Shown: positions 44,957 through 53,941 of the stretch, one piece after another
Position numbering within the stretch: the stretch's first letter is position 1
Layout: every line of letters starts with the position of its first letter
Source: Alkaliphilus metalliredigens QYMF
GTDB lineage: Bacteria > Bacillota > Clostridia > Peptostreptococcales > Natronincolaceae
NCBI RefSeq assembly: GCF_000016985.1
Contig: NC_009633.1
Coordinates: forward strand, 62,001-126,000
Length of the DNA: 64,000 bases
Direction: 5' to 3'
The notes under the pieces: model-generated
Database searches by the model: none
Told to the model about the DNA's origin: nothing
The model's input: the letters and a program-made list of their open reading frames with translations, nothing else
Position numbers and translations under genes: made by a program

Positions 44957-45799
44957 ATGAAAAAATTTCTAGCAGGGGCATTTGCCCTATTGATGTTTGT
45001 TTCCTTTGCTGCTACAGCCAGTGCTTTTGTACCACCAGGATTAGCTAAAAAACAGGGATTGCCCCCGGGATTAGAAGAAAAAGCAGGAGAGTTACCTCCT
45101 GGGATTCAAAAGAGATTTGGTGATATAGAAGAACTACAGAAGGGTTTAGCCTATGAATACAATAAAACAATTCTACAGATGGATGCTGATAATAGAAGAA
45201 TTGTAATTGAAGAAGGAACAGCACAACTACATCTGCTTGTAGCTGATAATGCTAAAATTGAGTTGGATGGAAAAATCGTTAGCTTTAAAGACCTATACAA
45301 AAATGATGAAGTACAGCTAAAGCTTAATGATGAATTGACTATTATTGAAATTATAGGAAGTAAAGGAAAGGATCGTATTCCAGCAGAAAAATATGAAGAA
45401 GTAAAAGGAAAAATAGATGCCATCAATAGTACAAGAAGAGAAATAACTGTGATAAGCGATAATACTAAAAGATTATATGACATAGACAGCAATGCTAAAA
45501 TTTGGATTGATGATGCCAGCAGCCGATTAACAAGACTTGAAAAAGGGATGGAAGTAACCTTAAAAATTGAAGAGGATAAGGTTGTGGAAATCTATGGATT
45601 TTCGGATATTCAAACCCATGAAGGTAGGTTAATGAGTGTAAAGATAACAGAAGAAGAAAACATAATTATTCTAAGGATTGGTGAAGAAAATAGAACCTTT
45701 ACCGTAGAAAAGAGGATTGATTTATCAGAAATTTCCCTTGGTGCGACGATTCGTATTCAAGTAAAGAATAATGAAGTCTATAGACTGGCAGAAAAATAG
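44957..45799 (+). CDS. Secreted protein, unknown function, linked to sigI-rsgI
   Basis: 280 residues. Signal peptide at 1-23 (LLMFVSFAATASA then FVPP). After it come three PPG motifs (VPPGLAKKQGLPPGL, LPPGIQKRFG). From residue ~65 two or three repeats of a beta-rich ~70-residue unit occur (ITVISDNTKRLYDIDSN; IILRIGEENRTFTV), similar to OB-like repeats of uncharacterised exported proteins. It follows rsgI by 92 bases and ends in a terminator, so it may be in the SigI regulon. Function not known. Confidence 0.65.
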   Translation: MKKFLAGAFALLMFVSFAATASAFVPPGLAKKQGLPPGLEEKAGELPPGIQKRFGDIEELQKGLAYEYNKTILQMDADNRRIVIEEGTAQLHLLVADNAKIELDGKIVSFKDLYKNDEVQLKLNDELTIIEIIGSKGKDRIPAEKYEEVKGKIDAINSTRREITVISDNTKRLYDIDSNAKIWIDDASSRLTRLEKGMEVTLKIEEDKVVEIYGFSDIQTHEGRLMSVKITEEENIIILRIGEENRTFTVEKRIDLSEISLGATIRIQVKNNEVYRLAEK

Positions 45800-45816
45800 A
45801 ATTTAGCCAAAAGGAG

Positions 45817-45856
45817 AAATACCCCTTAGTTCACAAACTAAAGGGTATTTCTTTTC
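45817..45856 (+). terminator. Intrinsic terminator
   Basis: AAATACCCCTTAGTT / AACTAAAGGGTATTT stem followed by CTTTTC. Confidence 0.88.
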
Positions 45857-45950
45857 TTCGTAATGAAACCCACAAAATAATGCTATACTATAAGGAAGAC
45901 ATCATCATGCAAGATAACATCAATATGAGAGATAATAAAGGAGAAAAACA

Positions 45951-46718
45951 ATGGAAGAATTACTAAAAGAAAACGAAAGAATAGACGACTTACAAATTAA
46001 TGATTTAAAACTGATCCAAAACCCCCAATGGTTTTGTTTTGGAATAGATGCGGTACTATTAGCTAACTTTGTTACCCTGAAAAAGAATGCCAGAGTAGTA
46101 GATCTAGGGACTGGGACAGGCATTATTCCAATTTTACTGGCAGGAAAAAGTGAGAGTAGCCATGTGACCGGCATTGAGATCCAAGAAGAGGTAGCAGAGA
46201 TGGCCCAAAGAAGTGTAAAACTCAACGGATTAGAATGTCGTATCGATATATTACCAATGGATTTGAAGGAAGCCCCTCAGGTATTACCGGTTAACTCATT
46301 TGATGTGGTAACCTCCAATCCGCCCTATATGCATGGTCAAGGGTTAAAGAATCAAGAGGATAAAAAAACAATTTCTCGCCATGAAGTCAAATGTAACCTA
46401 GAGGATGTCATTAGAACCGCCTCGAAGCTCTTAAAGCAGCATGGAAAATTATTTTTAATTCATAGACCACAACGAATTGTGGATATTCTTGTGTTTTGTA
46501 GACAGTATAAACTAGAGCCAAAACAACTGAGACTGATCCATTCTACATACGATAAAAAACCAAATCTCATGTTATTAGAAGCGAAGAAGGATGCAAATCC
46601 GGAATTAAAATTTTTAGATCCTCTTTACGTTTACGATCAAGAGGGAAAGTACACATCGGAAATCCATGAAATCTATGGGAAAAATCATATAGAGAAAGGG
46701 GCAAACACAAATGGATAA
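45951..46718 (+). CDS. trmN6: tRNA1(Val) adenine-37 N6-methyltransferase-like (YabB)
   Basis: 255 residues. SAM-binding loop VVDLGTGTGIIPILLAG and the N6-adenine motif SNPPYM (NPPY) are present; GIDAVLLANFV is the family's early motif. Bacillus yabB has the same neighbour (rsmI) and order. It probably methylates A37 of a valine tRNA. Overlaps rsmI by 8 bases. Confidence 0.88.
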   Translation: MEELLKENERIDDLQINDLKLIQNPQWFCFGIDAVLLANFVTLKKNARVVDLGTGTGIIPILLAGKSESSHVTGIEIQEEVAEMAQRSVKLNGLECRIDILPMDLKEAPQVLPVNSFDVVTSNPPYMHGQGLKNQEDKKTISRHEVKCNLEDVIRTASKLLKQHGKLFLIHRPQRIVDILVFCRQYKLEPKQLRLIHSTYDKKPNLMLLEAKKDANPELKFLDPLYVYDQEGKYTSEIHEIYGKNHIEKGANTNG

Positions 46719-47550
46719 AGGAAAACTGTACATTTGTCCTACGCCCATTGGCAATCTAGAGGATATCACTTTAAGGGTATTAAACACCTTAAAAGCTGTG
46801 GATGTGATTGCGGCAGAGGATACACGACATACCCTAAGGCTTCTCAATCATTTTGAGATTCAAAAACCCCTGACCAGCTATCATGAACACAATCGAATGA
46901 GTAAAGGACCCCAGCTTGTGAATAAGCTATTGCAAGGAGAGAAAATTGCACTGGTTTCAGACGCAGGAATGCCTGGCATTTCAGATCCAGGAGAAGATCT
47001 CATTAAATTATGTATTGAAGAAGACATTCCAGTAGAAGTACTACCCGGGGCAACCGCAGGGATTTTAGCTCTTGTTGCATCGGGATTAGATGCCAGACGA
47101 TTTAGCTTTGAAGGATTTTTAGACCGAGATAAAAAGAAAAAGAAGGAACGACTTGAACAGATTAAACATGAGGATCGGACATTGATATTTTATGAAGCTC
47201 CCCATCGATTAAAGGAAACATTAAAGAGTTTAAGCGAAGTTTTAGGAAATAGACAAGCTGTTGTGGGAAGAGAGCTCACAAAGAAGTTTGAAGAATTCAT
47301 AAGAGGTGATTTTGAAACATTATTAGCACATTTTCAAGAAAATCCCCCAAGGGGAGAAATTGTGCTGCTATGTGAAGGAGGCGTCCCCTCGGATCATCAA
47401 GAGGAAGCCTTTAAGGATCTGACGATCCAAGAACACTTGATACAATTAATAGAAGCAGGAATGGATAAAAAACAAGCCATTAAAGAAGTGGCAAAGGCTA
47501 GAAAAGTTCCTAAAAGGGACGTATACCAGGAATCAATTGAGCTTCCATAG
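46711..47550 (+). CDS. rsmI: 16S rRNA (cytidine-1402 2'-O)-methyltransferase
   Basis: 279 residues. LYICPTPIGNLEDITLRVL, AAEDTRHTLRLLNHF, LVSDAGMPGISDPGEDLI and EVLPGATAGILALVASGL are the RsmI signature of the tetrapyrrole-methylase-fold rRNA enzyme. It methylates the ribose of C1402. Confidence 0.96.
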   Translation: MDKGKLYICPTPIGNLEDITLRVLNTLKAVDVIAAEDTRHTLRLLNHFEIQKPLTSYHEHNRMSKGPQLVNKLLQGEKIALVSDAGMPGISDPGEDLIKLCIEEDIPVEVLPGATAGILALVASGLDARRFSFEGFLDRDKKKKKERLEQIKHEDRTLIFYEAPHRLKETLKSLSEVLGNRQAVVGRELTKKFEEFIRGDFETLLAHFQENPPRGEIVLLCEGGVPSDHQEEAFKDLTIQEHLIQLIEAGMDKKQAIKEVAKARKVPKRDVYQESIELP

Positions 47551-47571
47551 AGAGCAGACAATGAATACGAA

Positions 47572-47602
47572 AAAAAGAGACCCCCTAGTACTAGGGAGTC
47601 TC
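47572..47602 (-). terminator. Terminator of the abrB-like gene
   Basis: Read on the reverse strand: GAGACTCCCTAG / CTAGGGGGTCTC followed by seven T. A second CACATG/CATGTG hairpin lies between it and the gene. Confidence 0.82.
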
Positions 47603-47661
47603 AAGTATAAAGAGGATCATCACATGAAATAAGTCCATGTGAAATCACAAATGAAGCAAAT

Positions 47662-47901
47662 TTACTTTCTGAACTCTTCTAAACAATCTTCACAAACATT
47701 TTTGGTCTTATATACAGTAACATCTTTTGCATTTCCGCAAAAAATACATGCTGGCTCATACTTCTTAAGAATAATGCTTTCACCATCTACATAAATTTCC
47801 AAAGAATCCTTCTCTGCAATAGTGAGTGTACGTCTTAACTCGATTGGTAAAACAATTCTACCTAATTCATCTACTTTTCTTACAATACCAGTTGATTTCA
47901 A
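47662..47901 (-). CDS. AbrB/SpoVT family transition-state regulator
   Basis: 79 residues from the TTG at 47901, with AAAGGAGG upstream; an ATG at 47943 gives a longer frame but lacks a ribosome site and family similarity. The start KSTGIVRKVDELGRIVLPIE is the swapped-hairpin AbrB DNA-binding domain. The C-terminal part has two CxxC pairs (CIFCGNAKDV, CEDCLEEF), as in clostridial AbrB. It likely represses transition-state and sporulation genes. Lies between rsmI and the nucleotidyltransferase gene, matching Bacillus abrB near rsmI. Confidence 0.92.
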   Translation of the reverse strand: MKSTGIVRKVDELGRIVLPIELRRTLTIAEKDSLEIYVDGESIILKKYEPACIFCGNAKDVTVYKTKNVCEDCLEEFRK

Positions 47902-48288
47902 GTGTTTTCCTCCTTTTTTTAATTTGTTTTTAGATAACGCCACTACCTCCAGAGTATTAGGGTGGGCAATCTTAATTGTCGAAATAGATTTTCCTAAAAT
48001 TCAATAAAAGTAAAATCTCCTGTGAATAAAGTTTCATATTATATTAGTATCAAAAGGAAATGATTTCTACTGAATATTCCATGAAATTACAAGATTCGAC
48101 ATGCTTAATATAGATAGTACCAGATATTCCATAAAAAGTCAACGCGTTTTTATTGACAAATCCAATTGTAATGACATGTTTTTCACCTTATACTAAAAAG
48201 AGTAGTGCATTTCATGATAAAACTGGTGGAAGAATAAAATATAGGGTATATTTATACAAACATAGATCACCAATGAGGAGCTGATAAA
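47902..48288. other. Divergent regulatory region between abrB-like and CCA-like genes
   Basis: About 390 bases, AT-rich, no gene. On the right side TTGTAA (48166-48171), 17 bases, TATACT (48189-48194) form a promoter for the rightward gene. A TTGACA at 48153 is nearby. No clear inverted repeat. Confidence 0.55.
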
Positions 48289-49707
48289 ATGAATAAAATC
48301 ATTGCCTGTATTCTTGAAACAGGTAAAGTTTCCAATATAGATATTTACTTAGTAGGAGGTAGTATCAGAGACTTTTTACTCAATAGAAATATAAAAGATT
48401 TAGACCTTATCATAAAAGAGGATCCAGGACGCTTCGCTGAAAAGATAGCAAAGGAACTACAAGGGAGTTATTTTGTTCTAGATCAGGACCGTGGAATTCA
48501 TCGGGTAAAAGTAAAGGATGGGATAACCATCGATTTAGCTAAATTCCAAGGTGAAGATATATTAGCAGATTTGGCAAAGAGGGATTACACAATTAATGCC
48601 ATGGCCTATCCTCTTGAAAGTGGGTGGCCAATTGATGAAAGTCAATTAATTGATCCTTATGGTGGACAACAAGATATTAAAGAAAAGGTCATAAGACAAA
48701 TTTCAGAGAAGAATTTTCAACAGGACCCCATTAGAATGCTCAGAGGTCCGCGTTTGATGGGGCAACTGGACTTTGAAATGGACGATGAGACTAAGAAAAG
48801 CATACAAAGAAATTGTCTGCTTATTAATGAAGCCCCAGGAGAACGGATTGCTACGGAAATTTTCACTTTACTAGGAGAAGAAAATACACATGAGTATTTA
48901 GAATTCTTAGATAAAGAACTTCATGTATTGGATAAAATCTTTCCTGAAATTATCAATATGAAGGATGTGGGGCAATGCAAATATCACGTGGTAGATTGTT
49001 GGACCCACTCTTTGTATACCATGAGGATTGCTGAGATGGTAATCTATCACCAAGGTTTTTTTGAAAACCATATAAGAGAAGCCTATGAAGTCCATACCAG
49101 CAAAAAGGTTGCCGGAGAGCATACACGACTACAGCTCATTAAATTAGGAGCACTATTCCACGACATCGGAAAGCCATCAGCACAGAAGGTAGATGAAACA
49201 GGAAGAGTCCGTTTTAGGGGACATGAGATTACCGGAGCAGAGATTGTCAAAGTCTATGGAGAAAAGCTAAAGCTCAGCGTGAAGGAACAGCAAATGCTTT
49301 ATCGCTACATTGAGCTGCATATGGGACCATTGGTACTATATAAAAGCAATGATGTTAGTGGAAAGGCACTTTATAAGCTCTTTAAAGAGATGGGTGAAGA
49401 AACCCTAGATATTCTATTAATTGCCTTTGCTGATATTGTAGCAACAAGGAAGCTATTGGATCCCGAAGAAGAAATGGGCATGTTCAAAATACATATCGAA
49501 TACATTGCAAACAATTATATAACCCGTTATAAACCAATTGAAAACATTTCCCACATTATATCTGGAAAAGAAATTATGGAGACATTGAACCTTCCAGAAG
49601 GGATTTTAGTAGGAGAGATAGTAGAGGAAGTGAAAAAGGCCATTTACTTTGGTAAAATTCCTCCTGAAAAGGAAAGAGTGCTAAAATATATTAAAGAAAT
49701 ATACTAG
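48289..49707 (+). CDS. CCA-adding-type nucleotidyltransferase with HD domain
   Basis: 472 residues. Class-II nucleotidyltransferase head: YLVGGSIRDFLL, DLDLIIKEDP (catalytic Asp pair), LAKRDYTINAMAYPL. The helical part has QQDPIRMLRGPRLMGQLDFE. A C-terminal HD phosphohydrolase domain follows (KLGALFHDIGKP with the HD pair, RGHEITGAEI). It could be the cell's CCA-adding enzyme or an HD-fused relative (tRNA repair or poly(A) polymerase). The GPRLMGQL motif departs from the usual AIRFAAQL, so the assignment stays at family level. Confidence 0.82.
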   Translation: MNKIIACILETGKVSNIDIYLVGGSIRDFLLNRNIKDLDLIIKEDPGRFAEKIAKELQGSYFVLDQDRGIHRVKVKDGITIDLAKFQGEDILADLAKRDYTINAMAYPLESGWPIDESQLIDPYGGQQDIKEKVIRQISEKNFQQDPIRMLRGPRLMGQLDFEMDDETKKSIQRNCLLINEAPGERIATEIFTLLGEENTHEYLEFLDKELHVLDKIFPEIINMKDVGQCKYHVVDCWTHSLYTMRIAEMVIYHQGFFENHIREAYEVHTSKKVAGEHTRLQLIKLGALFHDIGKPSAQKVDETGRVRFRGHEITGAEIVKVYGEKLKLSVKEQQMLYRYIELHMGPLVLYKSNDVSGKALYKLFKEMGEETLDILLIAFADIVATRKLLDPEEEMGMFKIHIEYIANNYITRYKPIENISHIISGKEIMETLNLPEGILVGEIVEEVKKAIYFGKIPPEKERVLKYIKEIY

Positions 49708-49730
49708 AAGCTAAAAAGAGACTTAATCAG

Positions 49731-49787
49731 AAGTGACTGCCATAAAAGTTTGAACGCTAACTTTTATGGCAGTCACTTCGTTTTTTA
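49731..49787 (+). terminator. Strong terminator with a 20-bp perfect stem
   Basis: AAGTGACTGCCATAAAAGTT / AACTTTTATGGCAGTCACTT around the loop TGAACGCT, then CGTTTTTT. It lies between convergent genes and could serve pncB as well. Confidence 0.93.
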
Positions 49788-49824
49788 TCCAAGAGGAAAG
49801 GTCCCCGCTGAATTAACAATCCTC

Positions 49825-51273
49825 TTATTCGTCATCTTTCTTATCCTTCTTTAAAGATTGAATCATATTATGCTTTAGGCTCCACAGTTTTTGAGAGAGG
49901 TCTACCTTGTAAAGTTGTGGACGGTTTAATCGTTTGTACTCTGGCCAGAGGGTACTCAACTCCTGCCGTACATAAGCCCTAATTTCATTAACGGTTTTTC
50001 GAGGATAGACCAGCTTGCCATCCTCATAGATTGGCATAAGCATTTCACGTACCTTGTAATTGGAAAATGTTTTCTTTTTCCAAGTGTATAGTGGATGGAA
50101 GATGGTTAGTGGTTTTGTTGTATCTATTTCTTCCTCCTCCAATAAAATAAGGTCGGCCTGGGCTCTATTATTTTCTGCCTCATAAATTCGTATAACCTTT
50201 TTATAGCCGGGATTCGTGATTTTACCAGGGTTGTCCGAAAGCTTCATTTTAGGAATAAGTGTCCCTGATTTTTCCACAGCAGAGAGCTTGTACACACCAC
50301 CTAAAGCGGGACAATCCTTTGATGTAATCAGGTTAGTGCCAACCCCCCAAGAATTAATGGATGCACCCTGAAGTTTTAAGCTATCAATGGTATCCTCATC
50401 TAAATCACTAGAAGCAACGATGCCCACCTTTTCATATCCTGCATCATCAAGCATCCTTCTGGCTTGCTTAGAAATGTAAGCTAAATCCCCAGAGTCAATT
50501 CGAATTCCCTTTGGTTCATATCCTTTTTCCCGTAATTCATTAAATACAGTTAAGGCATTTGGAATCCCGCTTTTCAATGTATCATAGGTATCCACCAATA
50601 AAAGACATTTGTCTGGGTAAGCCTTAGCATAGGCACGGAAGGCCTCAAGCTCAGAATCAAACTTTTGAATCCAGCTATGGGCATGGGTTCCCACTACGGG
50701 AAGATCAAACAGTTTTCCTGCTAGTATATTAGAAGTAGCAACACAACCACCAATGACCGCAGCCCGAGCACCATAGATGCCAGCATCGGGACCCTGGGCT
50801 CTTCGTAGTCCGAATTCAAAAACAGGGTCACCCTTTGCAGCTTCCACGATCCGTGACGCTTTAGTGGCAATTAAGGATTGAAAATTAATCATATTTAACA
50901 AGGCTGTTTCGATAAGCTGTGCTTGTAGAACTGAAGCCTTTACCCTTAAAATAGGTTCATGGGGAAACATAATAGAGCCCTCTTGAACACCATAAATGGT
51001 TCCGGTAAAGGTGAATTGTTTCAGCATATCTAAAAAAGCCTCTCCAAATAAATTTAAACTTCTTAGATACTGAATATCCTCTTCTGTAAACCCAAGATTT
51101 TCAATGTAATCGATGACCTGTTCAATTCCCGCAATAATTGTAAAGCTATTATTACAAGGATTTTTTCTGAAGAATAAATCAAATATAACCGTATCCTCAT
51201 GGCTATTATTCTCAAAATATCCATTCATCATCGTCAATTGATACAAATCTGTTAACAGCGTGTGATTTCGCAT
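49825..51273 (-). CDS. pncB: Nicotinate phosphoribosyltransferase
   Basis: 482 residues. LLTDLYQLTMMNGYF opens the family; the phosphorylatable His is in VVGTHAHSWIQ; EFGLRRAQGPDAG, GIRIDSGDLAYISKQAR and SWGVGTNLITS line the PRPP site. It makes nicotinate mononucleotide in NAD salvage. RBS AAGGAAGG. Monocistronic. Confidence 0.95.
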   Translation of the reverse strand: MRNHTLLTDLYQLTMMNGYFENNSHEDTVIFDLFFRKNPCNNSFTIIAGIEQVIDYIENLGFTEEDIQYLRSLNLFGEAFLDMLKQFTFTGTIYGVQEGSIMFPHEPILRVKASVLQAQLIETALLNMINFQSLIATKASRIVEAAKGDPVFEFGLRRAQGPDAGIYGARAAVIGGCVATSNILAGKLFDLPVVGTHAHSWIQKFDSELEAFRAYAKAYPDKCLLLVDTYDTLKSGIPNALTVFNELREKGYEPKGIRIDSGDLAYISKQARRMLDDAGYEKVGIVASSDLDEDTIDSLKLQGASINSWGVGTNLITSKDCPALGGVYKLSAVEKSGTLIPKMKLSDNPGKITNPGYKKVIRIYEAENNRAQADLILLEEEEIDTTKPLTIFHPLYTWKKKTFSNYKVREMLMPIYEDGKLVYPRKTVNEIRAYVRQELSTLWPEYKRLNRPQLYKVDLSQKLWSLKHNMIQSLKKDKKDDE

Positions 51274-51528
51274 AATATACCTTCCTTGTCTTTATTATAG
51301 TAAAAAGGTTTTCATCTTCAGGAGCCTATTAAAAACTCATCTGATTTAAGTCTCGTTTAGTCGTTATTGTCATTATAACAAAATTCATGAAAATAAACTA
51401 TAAATAGTTGGGAAAAGCACCCTAGCATAAAAAACAAAGAAAAGAGAAGACGTACAGAGTACATAAGGACAAGAACTACCTTCATATAATGGATTGAGTA
51501 TGTAAAATTTTCATGAAGGGGTTTTTTG

Positions 51529-52104
51529 ATGAATCATATATGGTTTTTTATGATTATGGTCGCCATGGGTGTGGCGATTTTCACAGGTCGAGGAGAAATA
51601 ATTAGTGAAGTAATTCTATCGGATTCCCAAGAAGCAGTCATGTTTGCCATTAGTCTGACAGGAATTATGGTGGTGTGGTTGGGGCTCATGAATATTGCCA
51701 AAGAGTCAGGGCTCATCAATGGATTTGCTAGGCTGATGACACCTATTACAAGGATATTATTTCCAGACATCCCACCCAATCATCCTGCCATTAGTGCCAT
51801 GATGATGAATTTTGTTGCCAATCTTTTTGGTGCGGGAAATTCAGCCACAGCATTAGGGTTAAAAGCAATGGAAGAGCTACAAACATTAAATAAAAAGAAG
51901 AAAGTCGCCAGCAATGCCATGTGTCTATTTTTAGTGATTAATATGTCTTCAATTCAATTGATTCCCCTAACGGTATTAAAAATTCGGGCAGATGCAGGCT
52001 CAGCCATGCCAACGGAAATTATTGGACCCGGAATGATTGCAACAGCTATTTCAACAGTTGTAGGTATCGTGACCTGTAAGCTTTTGGAGAGGGGTGAGGG
52101 ATAA
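51529..52104 (+). CDS. spmA: Spore maturation protein SpmA
   Basis: 191 residues from the ATG at 51529 (GAAGGGG upstream). A nucleoside-recognition (Gate) domain protein with about four membrane helices: TGIMVVWLGLMNIAKESGL, PAISAMMMNFVANLFGAGN, LINMSSIQLIPLTVL-like segment. Length matches Bacillus SpmA (196). With SpmB it is needed for core dehydration of spores, acting in the forespore membrane. Its stop overlaps spmB by 1 base. Confidence 0.93.
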   Translation: MNHIWFFMIMVAMGVAIFTGRGEIISEVILSDSQEAVMFAISLTGIMVVWLGLMNIAKESGLINGFARLMTPITRILFPDIPPNHPAISAMMMNFVANLFGAGNSATALGLKAMEELQTLNKKKKVASNAMCLFLVINMSSIQLIPLTVLKIRADAGSAMPTEIIGPGMIATAISTVVGIVTCKLLERGEG

Positions 52105-52640
52105 TGGAAGCGATGGCAATGGTTTCAATTTTAGCTATTCCCGCCATGATTACTGTGATATTACTCCACGGTTGGATTAAAAAAGTACCCCTTTATGATA
52201 GCTTTGTGGCTGGTGGAAAGGAAGGATTTCAAACTGCTGTCCGGATTATGCCCTATTTAGTAGCTATTTTTCTAGCCATTGGATTGATGCGTAAATCAGG
52301 AGCCATGGATTATTTAATTCAATTATTGATGCCATTGGCAAGACTAGTAGGTATTCCTTCAGAGGTACTGCCCCTAACCCTGATGCGTCCTCTATCAGGC
52401 AGTGGATCCTTAGTGATTTTAAAGGATATTATAGGTACCTATGGAGCAGACTCCTTTCCTGGGAGGGTAGCAGCCACAATGATGGGATCCGCCGAGACGA
52501 TTTTTTATACAATGGCAGTCTATTTTGGCGCCATTGGTGTTCAAAGGAGTCGGCATACTGTCCCGGCAGCCTTAATTGCACACTTTGCTTCGGTGATTGC
52601 ATCTGTGGTGGTTTGGAGTGTATTATTAAGGAGATTATAA
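52104..52640 (+). CDS. spmB: Spore maturation protein SpmB
   Basis: 178 residues, the same length as Bacillus SpmB. Gate-domain membrane protein: YDSFVAGGKEGFQTAVRIMP, AIFLAIGLMRKSGAMD, LPLTLMRPLSGSGSL and GSAETIFYTMAVYFG. Partner of SpmA in spore maturation. Confidence 0.94.
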   Translation: MEAMAMVSILAIPAMITVILLHGWIKKVPLYDSFVAGGKEGFQTAVRIMPYLVAIFLAIGLMRKSGAMDYLIQLLMPLARLVGIPSEVLPLTLMRPLSGSGSLVILKDIIGTYGADSFPGRVAATMMGSAETIFYTMAVYFGAIGVQRSRHTVPAALIAHFASVIASVVVWSVLLRRL

Positions 52641-52704
52641 TAAAGAGGATTTAGAGGGTATAGGTAAAAGAATATAACATATAAAGATGAAAGGGTGAGG
52701 ACAA

Positions 52705-53664
52705 ATGAAAAGAGGAATTGTAGATGTACCAGGAATCAAGGTGGGACATGCCAGTGATTTTCAGGGACAAACTGGATGCACCGTTGTGATATATGAAGAG
52801 GGGGCTGTGGCAGGGGTTGACATTAGGGGTGGTGCCCCGGGAAGTCGAGAAACCGCCCTTTTAGATCCTGTCAACATGATAGAAAAAGTACATAGCATTG
52901 TACTGGCGGGTGGGAGTGCCTTTGGATTAGATGCTGCCTCGGGGGTGATGAAATACCTAGAAGAAAGGCAAGTGGGATTTGATGTGGGGGTAACGAAGGT
53001 TCCCATTGTCCCTTGCTCAGTTTTATTTGACCTAGCCATTGGAGATTACCGTGCTCGACCTGACCAGGCAATGGGCTATCTGGCAGCTGAAGAAGCTAAT
53101 CAAGATGAATATAGACAAGGGCTTATTGGGGCAGGAACCGGAGCCACCGTGGGGAAAATATTAGGAAATGACCGGGTCATGAGGGGAGGAATTGGGACAT
53201 GGAGTATACAGGTAGGTGAATTGATTGTGGGGGCCATTGTGGCGGTTAATGCCTTTGGGGACATTGTTAACCCTGGCACCCAAGAGATCATAGCCGGGGC
53301 AAAAGCAGAGGATGGCAAGAGATTTGCAAATACCTGGGAGATCATGAAAAAGGCCATTGGAGGGGTAGGCAACGCCTTTGCTCAGAATACCACCATTGGA
53401 ATCGTAGCCACCAATGCAATCCTAACAAAGGCCCAGGCTAAAAAAGTAGCCAGCATGGCCCACAATGCCTATGCAAAAACCATTCGACCCGTACATACCC
53501 AATATGATGGCGATACCATTTATGCCATGGCAACGGGACAAATCAAAAGTGATGTCAATATCATTGGGATGTTAGCCATCGAGGCCATGGAACAAGCTAT
53601 TGTAGAAGGAGTTAAGGCAGGTAATGAACGTGATATGCCCCAAATTATTAAAAAAGAACGATAG
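52705..53664 (+). CDS. P1 (S58, DmpA-type) family peptidase
   Basis: 319 residues. It begins VDVPGIKVGHASDFQGQTGC, then GGAPGSRETALLDPVN, VLAGGSAFGLDAASGVMKYL and, in the second half, NTTIGIVATNAILTKAQAKK with the self-cleavage/nucleophile region, and RPVHTQYDGDTIYAMATG. Ntn-fold aminopeptidases of this family self-process and release N-terminal residues. Substrate unknown. RBS AAAGGGTGAGG. Not obviously linked to spmAB. Confidence 0.88.
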   Translation: MKRGIVDVPGIKVGHASDFQGQTGCTVVIYEEGAVAGVDIRGGAPGSRETALLDPVNMIEKVHSIVLAGGSAFGLDAASGVMKYLEERQVGFDVGVTKVPIVPCSVLFDLAIGDYRARPDQAMGYLAAEEANQDEYRQGLIGAGTGATVGKILGNDRVMRGGIGTWSIQVGELIVGAIVAVNAFGDIVNPGTQEIIAGAKAEDGKRFANTWEIMKKAIGGVGNAFAQNTTIGIVATNAILTKAQAKKVASMAHNAYAKTIRPVHTQYDGDTIYAMATGQIKSDVNIIGMLAIEAMEQAIVEGVKAGNERDMPQIIKKER

Positions 53665-53681
53665 GATAGAGGTGTAAAGCA

Positions 53682-53724
53682 GCGTCAATTGGCGAGGGTT
53701 TAGGGGTTTGGCAGACGCTGATAT
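53682..53724 (+). terminator. Possible hairpin after the P1 peptidase gene
   Basis: AGCGTC / GACGCT arms around a ~25-base loop. No T run, weak. Confidence 0.3.
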
Positions 53725-53794
53725 CAATTACCTAATCAAAAGAACTGTCCTAAATATTCCCCCCCTATTCCCGCCTAGATATTCTTGAAAAAAT

Positions 53795-53890
53795 GAAATC
53801 TTATTTCAATAAATTTTTAGGGCATTTAGATTCTCCCCAAAGTAGTACTGACCCTGAGTGAGCAATTACATCTGAAGCTATAACAAACAT
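53795..53890. repeat. Inverted repeat copy A (agrD 3' half)
   Basis: About 96 bases covering the second half of agrD and its stop. It matches 58331-58425 in inverted orientation, with five or six substitutions and one 2-base gap. The copies bracket 4.4 kb holding agrB and the bacteriocin genes. Confidence 0.9.
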
Positions 53891-53941
53891 AGATGCAACA
53901 GAAAATAGAATCATTTTAGATAAAGATGAATTTTTCTTCAT
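53801..53941 (-). CDS. agrD: AgrD-type cyclic autoinducer peptide precursor
   Basis: 46 residues from an ATG overlapping the agrB stop (TAATG). The N-terminal amphipathic/hydrophobic helix is MKKNSSLSKMILFSVASMFV, and the core is AHSGSVLLWGE followed by the conserved C-terminal tail SKCPKNLLK (family pattern GExxxPxxL). Where most AgrD have the ring cysteine, five residues before the GE tail, this one has Ser31 (ring S-V-L-L-W), so a lactone is predicted; Cys40 is in the tail and would be cut off. AgrB removes the tail and closes the ring. Signal for AgrC. Confidence 0.85.
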   Translation of the reverse strand: MKKNSSLSKMILFSVASMFVIASDVIAHSGSVLLWGESKCPKNLLK

